Shown in pieces: positions 58,337-64,000 of a stretch of DNA of 64,000 bases; position 1 is the first letter of the stretch; every line of letters begins with the position of its first letter. The translations under genes were made by a program, and so were the position numbers. The DNA is taken from positions 23,149 through 87,148 of the forward strand of contig NZ_CANBCA010000005.1 in the NCBI RefSeq assembly GCF_947367035.1, in the 5' to 3' direction. Origin of the DNA: an uncultured Helicobacter sp. (GTDB lineage Bacteria > Campylobacterota > Campylobacteria > Campylobacterales > Helicobacteraceae). Under the pieces are notes generated by a model. The model was not told where the DNA came from. It did no database searches and saw only the letters and a list, made by a program, of their open reading frames with translations.

Positions 58337-59532
58337 TTATTCTACTTTGATGTCAAGTTTATGGAGTAGATTCTTTAAGCACTTTAAATTATAATTTAAA
58401 TGCCATTTTTGTGCTGCCCTATGACTCTCTTGCTTGTATTTATCAATATCTGTAATTTTAAGTTTTAAAAGCATTTGTGCAATATCGTAGCTTTGAAAAC
58501 CTTGTGTTATAGCACCGCAACTATGTGTTTGCACAAAATTTCTCACATCATAAAGCGGTGTAGAGACGATTGCTAATCGTGCTTGGAGGTATTCAAAAAG
58601 CTTATTTGGCATACAATGAGCGAGATTAAAGGTAGTAGGCTTAAAAGGAATAATTCCTATATCATATTGTGTGCTTTTTGGGATAATCTCCTCTAGGCAA
58701 ACAGGTGGCACAATTTCAAGTGATGGAATCTCATAAGCATTAGTGCAAAAAGATTCTAAAAAACCCTTTTGGTTACTCAAAACCATAGCACAAAGTGTAT
58801 AAGGCGTATTAATAAGCAAACGTGCTAACTCTAAAAGCTCCATAGAGCTTCTATCAGGGCTTATAAATCCGTGATACAAAATCTTGATTTCTTGCTTTAA
58901 AGTGGGCTTAGGCTTATAATCAAAAAATGGTGGCAGGGAATAAAAAAGCTCGCAAGTAATGCCAAAATCACTTTTATACCGCTCACACAACCCCTCACTC
59001 ACGCTTATTGCCATATCTACATAAGGCAAATATGTTTCACACAAATATGCAAAAAATCGCCCTAATCCTTGTAGCCATTTTTCATCATTTTCATATTCAA
59101 GCGGATAAAACTCACGCAAATCAATGAGAATCTTACAAGTTTTATGTGTATTTTTATATGCGCACGCAAAAGGAAGAAGTGTAATATCTTCTACAATTAA
59201 TACATCTTGAGGTGGCAGAGAATCTAAAAGATTAGGAATACACTTGCGATTTGGTGTAAAAATAAGCGATTCAAAATTGCCACTTTGACAATGAGATAAA
59301 ATAGTATCATTTTCTTGTTGAGTGCGCTCTTTGCTTGATTTATCATTGCCAAAACAAAAAAGTGAGATTCTATGCCTAAAGCATTAAATTCGCGTGTATC
59401 ACAGGCTTTAGAAATAACGCTAAGACTTAGTTTAGCTCCCTCTTGCTTTATCTTATCTAAAAGCTGTAACATACGGCTTGAGCGGGGTTTTTTCGTGATA
59501 TTATGATCGCAAAGCAAACTTATATATTTCAT
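58337..59532 (-). pseudogene. Glycosyltransferase gene split by a one-base frameshift
   Basis: Two frames together encode a glycosyltransferase of about 398 residues. The N-terminal part (MKYISLLCDHNITKKPRSSR onward) and the C-terminal part, with the GT-B donor-site wording CMPNKLFEYLQARLAIVSTP, join if one T is added at the T6 run on the minus strand (59356-59361). The restored junction would read GIESHFFCFGNDKSS. No stop codon lies in the restored frame. Slippage, phase variation, inactivation or a sequencing error would each explain it. Confidence 0.75.
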
Positions 59533-59679
59533 TTTTTTCCTTTTTTAGAATCTTAAAAGCTATTTTACTCTTTAGGAAATCTTTTTAGCAACTCTAAAAA
59601 ATAGAGAATCTTTACTATACAAGATTCTATAAAACTTTAAGGAAAATATTTAGTTTGAATGTCAATTCTTTCTTAATCC

Positions 59680-61053
59680 TCAGTACCAACTCGGGAGTGT
59701 TTCAAGGCTTAAAGCATCATCAAACATATAAGCTGTGTTTGCAATTTTTGATACCTGCCAAGATTCTAAAGAGGCATTGAAAAAATAGGCATTTTCAAAA
59801 CAGCTTGTAAAGTCCTCGACTTGTGAGACATTCCACTTTTCTATCCCGCTAAAATCCCTCCTACAAGAGCGGTAAAATAAATATTTCATACTTGTTACCT
59901 TGCTTGTATCAAGCTGACTTAATGGAATCTCCTCTATTCTGGCAAACATTTTCAAGGTCTCATTATCTACTTCAATGACTTCTCCCCTCTTGATAGAATC
60001 TAAGCTACTCATAAATCTTTGCAAAGCTTTAAAATACGCTAACGCTTCTTCATCCTCTTTAAATATACTCCCATAGGCATTGCCCTTTGTAGTTAATATA
60101 ATGTATTCCTCAATCTTTTTTTGTAAAAAGCTCTCAAAGTCCTCTCCTTTGTCGTTTTTCCTGCCCTTATGCAGTCCAAGAAAAAGGGCATATTCTAAAA
60201 CTTCATAAGTTGTATCCTCAAACATCGCAAAGACAAAAGGCACGATTCTTTGAGTTTTTGGCTGTGTATGTACAGAGTCAGTATCTAGCAAGTCTACCCC
60301 CTCCTTGCCTAAAAAAGCGAGATTTATTCCACCTTGTGGTGCTAATCCTGAAAAGCTAGAATCTAGCACTTCTATATCAAAGAGCTTATTTCTTAAGGCA
60401 TAAATAAAGGCTTGCTGGGATTCCCTACCGCTTCGTCTGCAACGCTCTATCCCGTCATAAAACGTAATGCCTGTGGAGTAGATTGCATCCACACTAAAGC
60501 CCTGCGCAATAAGTAGCTCCCACATTATCCTTAGCATTTCATCTTTTTTGCACTTAAAGCCCAAAGCATCAGCAAAATGCACTTCAATATTAAACATATT
60601 ATCCCAATCATATCTTAAGTCATTGAGATGTTCTTGCGTAAAGGCTATACCATTTTTCACTAGCACTGCAGCAATATCACTCCTACCCGCACTGATAGCA
60701 TATTTTAAAAAGTCTAGTCTGCTTTGCTGCATACCTAACACGACACTTTTGTCTTTGGCATTGTCAATGAGAAATTCCACAAGCTCCAAAGGCAGGAAAG
60801 TTGATACTTCTATGCGTTGGCTATAAGATTCTCCTCTAATCTCTATCTTTGCACTCCAGCTACCTTTTTTTAAGCAGATTTTAAAGACTTTGTATAAATC
60901 TTTATCGCTGATTTTCCTGCCTTTTTTTGCAATAAGGATATTTTGTAGTGCTTCTAGTGCTTTTTGGTAAATCCCCACATAGTAAGCTATCTCTCTATCA
61001 CTCTCTGCGTCCTCGATAAAGGCACAAATTGACTTAATGTCTGTAAGTTCCAT
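59680..61053 (-). CDS. Protein with a possible ankyrin-like segment and C-terminal BspA-like (DUF285) repeats
   Basis: About 457 residues from the ATG at 61053, chosen because AGGAGG lies 7 bases upstream; a longer frame to 61131 is less likely. The middle contains an ankyrin-like stretch (LDFLKYAISAGRSDIAAVLV). The C-terminus has DUF285/BspA-type repeats (LDTSKVTSMKYLFYRSC and WNVSQVEDFTSCFENAYFFN) ending LETLPSWY. No signal peptide is seen. Relatives are variable accessory or surface proteins; function here is unknown. Confidence 0.7.
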   Translation of the reverse strand: MELTDIKSICAFIEDAESDREIAYYVGIYQKALEALQNILIAKKGRKISDKDLYKVFKICLKKGSWSAKIEIRGESYSQRIEVSTFLPLELVEFLIDNAKDKSVVLGMQQSRLDFLKYAISAGRSDIAAVLVKNGIAFTQEHLNDLRYDWDNMFNIEVHFADALGFKCKKDEMLRIMWELLIAQGFSVDAIYSTGITFYDGIERCRRSGRESQQAFIYALRNKLFDIEVLDSSFSGLAPQGGINLAFLGKEGVDLLDTDSVHTQPKTQRIVPFVFAMFEDTTYEVLEYALFLGLHKGRKNDKGEDFESFLQKKIEEYIILTTKGNAYGSIFKEDEEALAYFKALQRFMSSLDSIKRGEVIEVDNETLKMFARIEEIPLSQLDTSKVTSMKYLFYRSCRRDFSGIEKWNVSQVEDFTSCFENAYFFNASLESWQVSKIANTAYMFDDALSLETLPSWY

Positions 61054-61181
61054 TATTATTCCTCCTATGACAAATCCTTTGTATCCGCGCATTATATTGT
61101 TTTTTTTGTAAATGCAATATTGTATATTCAATCATAATAAATTGTATTAGCTCAAAGTGTTAAATTCATCATTTAATCTTT

Positions 61182-61298
61182 TTAGATATTCATTTTTTGC
61201 ACTTCAATATCTTGATTTTTAGAATCTGCTGCTTGAAGCGGAGTAAAGAATTGATATATCACATAAATAACAAAAAAATAAGAGAAGAAAATTTGCAT
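61182..61298 (-). CDS. 38-aa small secreted or membrane protein
   Basis: The ORF starts MQIFFSYFFVIYVIYQFFTP, then LQAADSKNQDIEVQKMNI. The first 20 residues are hydrophobic and LQA-AD is a plausible signal-peptidase site. AAGGA lies 5 bases before the ATG. It sits alone in the 250-base gap between the BspA-like gene and the cysteine synthase gene. No family recognised. Confidence 0.5.
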   Translation of the reverse strand: MQIFFSYFFVIYVIYQFFTPLQAADSKNQDIEVQKMNI

Positions 61299-61385
61299 TA
61301 TTTTCCTTGATTTTTTTATAAAAAATTGCTATATTCTAAGCTTTAAATACCAAATTCACGCTTAAATGCGCACAAAGGATTTTCA

Positions 61386-62288
61386 ATGATAGCTCAAAAT
61401 ATTACCGAACTCATTGGCAACACTCCGATTTTACAACTTCAGCAATTTGCTCCAAATCTTTATGGCAAATGCGAGTTTTTAAACCCAAGCCATTCTGTTA
61501 AAGACCGCCCTGCATATGCAATGATAGATGAGGCTCTAAAGACAGGCAAAATCACAAAAGATACAACTATTGTAGAATGCACAAGCGGCAATATGGGCAT
61601 ATCTCTCGCTATGATTTGTGCTTCTCTTGGATTAAAAATCATCATCACTATGCCAGAATCTATGAGCATAGAAAGACGCAAGATGATAGCTTTGTTTGGT
61701 GCGAATCTTGTGCTTACTCCTGCAAGTGAGGGTATGCAAGGTGCGCTCAATAAGGCTCAAGAAATTTTAGATTCCACACCAAACTCATTTATGCCAAGTC
61801 AATTTGATAATCTCGCTAACAAAGAAATGCACAAACACACTACTGCACTAGAGATTTATAAAAGCTTTGAGGGAAGTTTGGATTATTTTGTGGCAGGATT
61901 TGGCACAGGTGGGACAATTAGCGGTGTAGGCGAAGTGCTTAAAGAGAAGATTCCATCTATTAAAATTATTGGTGTAGAGCCTGCTGCTTCACCACTGCTT
62001 AGCAAAGGACAAGCGGGACCACATAAGATTCAAGGCATTGGCGCGAACTTTATCCCTAAAATCCTTAATCGCGATGTGATAGATTCTATTGAAGTTGTAG
62101 AAAATGAAGTCGCTATTAAAATGGCTCAAAATTTAGGCAAAATCGGCGTAATGGTTGGAATTTCTAGTGGCGCAAATGTCGCAGCTGCGCTTGAAATTGC
62201 CAAAAACAATCCAAATAAAAAAGTGCTTACTATGCTTAATGACACAGCGGAGCGATACCTTTCAACGGATTTGTTTAATACGCTTTAA
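61386..62288 (+). CDS. cysK: Cysteine synthase family protein (CysK/CysM-like)
   Basis: PLP-dependent O-acetylserine sulfhydrylase fold, 300 residues. The PLP lysine lies in NPSHSVKDRPAYAMI, the substrate loop is ECTSGNMGISLA, and the phosphate-binding GTGGTISGVGE is typical. TSGNMG replaces the usual TSGNTG, so substrate preference may differ. AAAGGA precedes the ATG at 6 bases and a TATATT -10 box lies upstream. It could equally serve in cystathionine or thiosulfate-linked routes. Confidence 0.88.
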   Translation: MIAQNITELIGNTPILQLQQFAPNLYGKCEFLNPSHSVKDRPAYAMIDEALKTGKITKDTTIVECTSGNMGISLAMICASLGLKIIITMPESMSIERRKMIALFGANLVLTPASEGMQGALNKAQEILDSTPNSFMPSQFDNLANKEMHKHTTALEIYKSFEGSLDYFVAGFGTGGTISGVGEVLKEKIPSIKIIGVEPAASPLLSKGQAGPHKIQGIGANFIPKILNRDVIDSIEVVENEVAIKMAQNLGKIGVMVGISSGANVAAALEIAKNNPNKKVLTMLNDTAERYLSTDLFNTL

Positions 62289-62302
62289 ACCTTGAATGCT
62301 AC

Positions 62303-62330
62303 TAAAAAATGTTTGCTTGATACAAGCAAA
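62303..62330 (-). terminator. Intrinsic terminator after ilvD
   Basis: On the minus strand TTTGCTTG and CAAGCAAA form an 8-bp stem with a 3-base loop, followed by CATTTTTTAG. It lies 33 bases beyond the ilvD stop. On the plus strand the same hairpin lacks a U-run, so it mainly serves ilvD, though it also sits after the convergent cysteine synthase gene. Confidence 0.7.
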
Positions 62331-62362
62331 GTAATAAGAGCTTGAAAACTGCATTCTCACTC

Positions 62363-64000
62363 TCATATCTCCGTCTTTAAAACCGCGCCATTTGCGGCGT
62401 TGCTCACAAGCAAAGAGTATCTTTTAAGCCATTTGCTTTTTATCTCTTTTTTTATAGGCTTCCATTGCGTGCGGCGAGATTCTATAATCTTAGAATCCAC
62501 AAGCAATTCCAATGTGCCTTTTGAAACTGAAATTGCGATTTTGTCTCCGTCCTCAATGAGCGCGATTAATCCTCCTTCTGCTGCTTCTGGGCTTATGTGC
62601 CCGATACAGCCTCCCCTTGTCGCACCACTAAAGCGCCCATCGGTAATGAGTGCGACAGATTCACCAAGTCCCATTCCCATAATGAGGCTTGTGGGAGTGA
62701 GCATTTCTTGCATTCCCGGTCCCCCTTTGGGTCCCTCATAGCGGATTACTACGACATTTCCCGCCTTTACCTTGCCTCCCGCAATGCCTTTAGTCGCTTC
62801 CTCTTGCGAATTAAAGCACACCGCACTTCCCTCAAATTCTTTCATAGATTCTGCCACTGCGGCGACTTTGAGCACCGCGCCTTCACGCGCTAAATTGCCA
62901 TAAAGAATCTTTAGCCCACCTACCGGCGAATACGCGTTTTCATTGTGGCGAATAACGCTAGAATCTACAATCTGTGCGTTTTTAATGCGCTCGCCCAAAG
63001 TCTCGCCTGTAATTGTGAGTGCGTCTAAATAGAGAATAGAATCTTGCGTTGCATTTCTTTTTGCAACTTCATTCATTACTGCCGACACGCCCCCTGCGCG
63101 ATTGATATCTTCCATATGGATTGTGCTTAATGCCGGAGCAATTTTAGCGATATGCGCTACTTGAGAGGCAATGGCATTGATAGAATCTAAGTTGAAATCC
63201 ACCTCCGCTTCTTTAGCAATAGCTAACATATGCAAAATTGTGTTTGTGCTACCACCCATTGCCATATCCACGACAAAGGCATTATGCACAGCCTTTTTAT
63301 TGAGGATATTGCGGAATCTAAACTGCTCGGTTTTGCGCTCATCTAGGGCAATTTCTACAATTCTGCGCGCCGCTTTGCGTAAAAGCTCCTCACGCTCCTT
63401 GCTTAAGGCTAAAATCGTGCCATTTCCTGGCAGTGCAACCCCCATTGCCTCACAAAGCGTATTCATAGAGTTTGCAGTAAACATTCCACTACAGCTCCCA
63501 CCGCCCGGACACGCATTGCATTCTATCTCGTGTAGCCTTTTTTCATCAATCTTGCCCTCTGCGAACGCTCCCACCGCTTCAAAAGCAGAATTTAAATCCA
63601 AAATTGTGCCGTCCTCTAGCTTCCCGGCTTTCATAGGACCACCACTCACAAAAATCGTTGGCACATTCACGCGCAACGCACCCATAAGCATTCCGGGCAC
63701 GATTTTATCGCAATTTGGGATACAAATCATCGCATCTAGCGAGTGCGCATTCATCATTGTTTCAATGGAATCTGCAATTAGCTCACGACTAGGCAAAGAG
63801 TAGAGCATACCGCTATGCCCCATTGCGATGCCATCATCTACGCCAATGGTATTAAATTCAAAAGGCACGCCCCCAGCAGCGCGAATCTCCTCTTTGATAA
63901 TCTGCGCATAGCGGTTTAAGAAAAAATGCCCGGGAATAATGTCAATATAACTATTTGCAATGCCGATAAAGGGTTTATTGAAATCTTCATCTTTTAGCCC
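62363..64000 (-). CDS. ilvD: Dihydroxy-acid dehydratase (5' end beyond the window)
   Basis: Iron-sulfur enzyme for Ile, Val and pantothenate synthesis. The frame is open to base 64000, so the N-terminus is outside the window. Seen are a family start segment ([20 protein letters not shown]), the cluster cysteines in [12 protein letters not shown] and [20 protein letters not shown], and the C-terminal [19 protein letters not shown]. Codon use is richer in G+C than in neighbours; a hand count gives 32 of 60 at 63361-63420 against 21 of 60 in gatA at 53941-54000. Confidence 0.95.
   Translation of the reverse strand, partial: GLKDEDFNKPFIGIANSYIDIIPGHFFLNRYAQIIKEEIRAAGGVPFEFNTIGVDDGIAMGHSGMLYSLPSRELIADSIETMMNAHSLDAMICIPNCDKIVPGMLMGALRVNVPTIFVSGGPMKAGKLEDGTILDLNSAFEAVGAFAEGKIDEKRLHEIECNACPGGGSCSGMFTANSMNTLCEAMGVALPGNGTILALSKEREELLRKAARRIVEIALDERKTEQFRFRNILNKKAVHNAFVVDMAMGGSTNTILHMLAIAKEAEVDFNLDSINAIASQVAHIAKIAPALSTIHMEDINRAGGVSAVMNEVAKRNATQDSILYLDALTITGETLGERIKNAQIVDSSVIRHNENAYSPVGGLKILYGNLAREGAVLKVAAVAESMKEFEGSAVCFNSQEEATKGIAGGKVKAGNVVVIRYEGPKGGPGMQEMLTPTSLIMGMGLGESVALITDGRFSGATRGGCIGHISPEAAEGGLIALIEDGDKIAISVSKGTLELLVDSKIIESRRTQWKPIKKEIKSKWLKRYSLLVSNAANGAVLKTEI

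Noticed and set aside
59352..59366. Programmed -1 frameshift in the glycosyltransferase
   Set aside because: The base before TTTTTT is C, so P-site re-pairing would be poor, and no downstream stimulatory structure stood out.
63171..63803. A 210-codon plus-strand frame antisense to ilvD
   Set aside because: It is the mirror of the conserved ilvD frame, with low-complexity Ser/Ile/Leu content, no ribosome site and no family match.

Overview
The window is a chromosomal segment from a Helicobacter, most likely an enterohepatic species of the H. pullorum / H. canadensis / H. rodentium type. This is inferred from low G+C, Campylobacterota gene families throughout, and gene orders remembered from H. 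pylori (plsX-fabH; panD-ybaB; pyrH-rpoZ-spoT-tyrS-amiA; speE-coaE; gatA-guaB; pgk near corA). It also has genes that H. pylori lacks, such as hisIE and a cmeABC-type efflux pump. No database search was possible.

Layout. 1-2.1 kb: plsX-fabH on the plus strand. 2.2-7.9 kb: a tight minus-strand operon running panD, ybaB, a PDZ protein, prenyl synthase, surE, tcdA, a 51-residue acidic protein, an aguB-like amidohydrolase and a methyltransferase. Four of its junctions are TAATG overlaps. 8-12.8 kb: apt, a nuclease-fold protein, a TRIC-type membrane protein, ubiE, argH, hemJ. 12.9-15.2 kb: an amino-acid ABC transporter without a binding protein, then a tiny lipoprotein. 15.3-17.8 kb: flgI-flgJ-flgS behind a sigma-54 promoter. 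17.9-25.7 kb: pgk, corA, a thioredoxin-like lipoprotein, recO, a two-gene module of unknown function whose first gene has lost its start, mntP, thiG, nnr. 25.8-33.8 kb: pyrH, rpoZ, spoT, tyrS, a nitronate monooxygenase-like gene, amiA and a membrane protein. 33.9-43.5 kb: an orphan trpB preceded by a 24-codon ORF with a G+C hairpin, znuA, tRNA-Arg(TCG), a LOG protein, rarA, magIII, a PepD-like peptidase, a SurA-like protein, a META lipoprotein, speE, coaE, tRNA-Ala(GGC), tRNA-Arg(GCG).

43.5-49.5 kb holds a cmeABC-type RND efflux operon. Its promoter region carries overlapping inverted repeats, including a 16-bp site with the arms of the C. jejuni CmeR box. 49.6-57.1 kb: ilvE, an HflK-like protein, hisIE, a membrane protein, pdxA, gatA, guaB and a small conserved protein.

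57.1-62.3 kb looks accessory. It has a gene start cut off by a Lon C-terminal fragment, a glycosyltransferase broken by a one-base frameshift at a T6 tract, a protein with possible ankyrin-like and BspA-like segments, a small secreted or membrane ORF and a cysteine-synthase-family gene. The window ends inside ilvD, which, like the centre of cmeB, is visibly richer in G+C than its neighbours. No insertion sequence, prophage or CRISPR array was seen, and I did not find a convincing new multi-gene system. The points most worth following are the efflux operator, flgS behind a sigma-54 promoter, the 21.6-22.8 kb module, the 57-61 kb patch of broken genes and several overlooked small ORFs.
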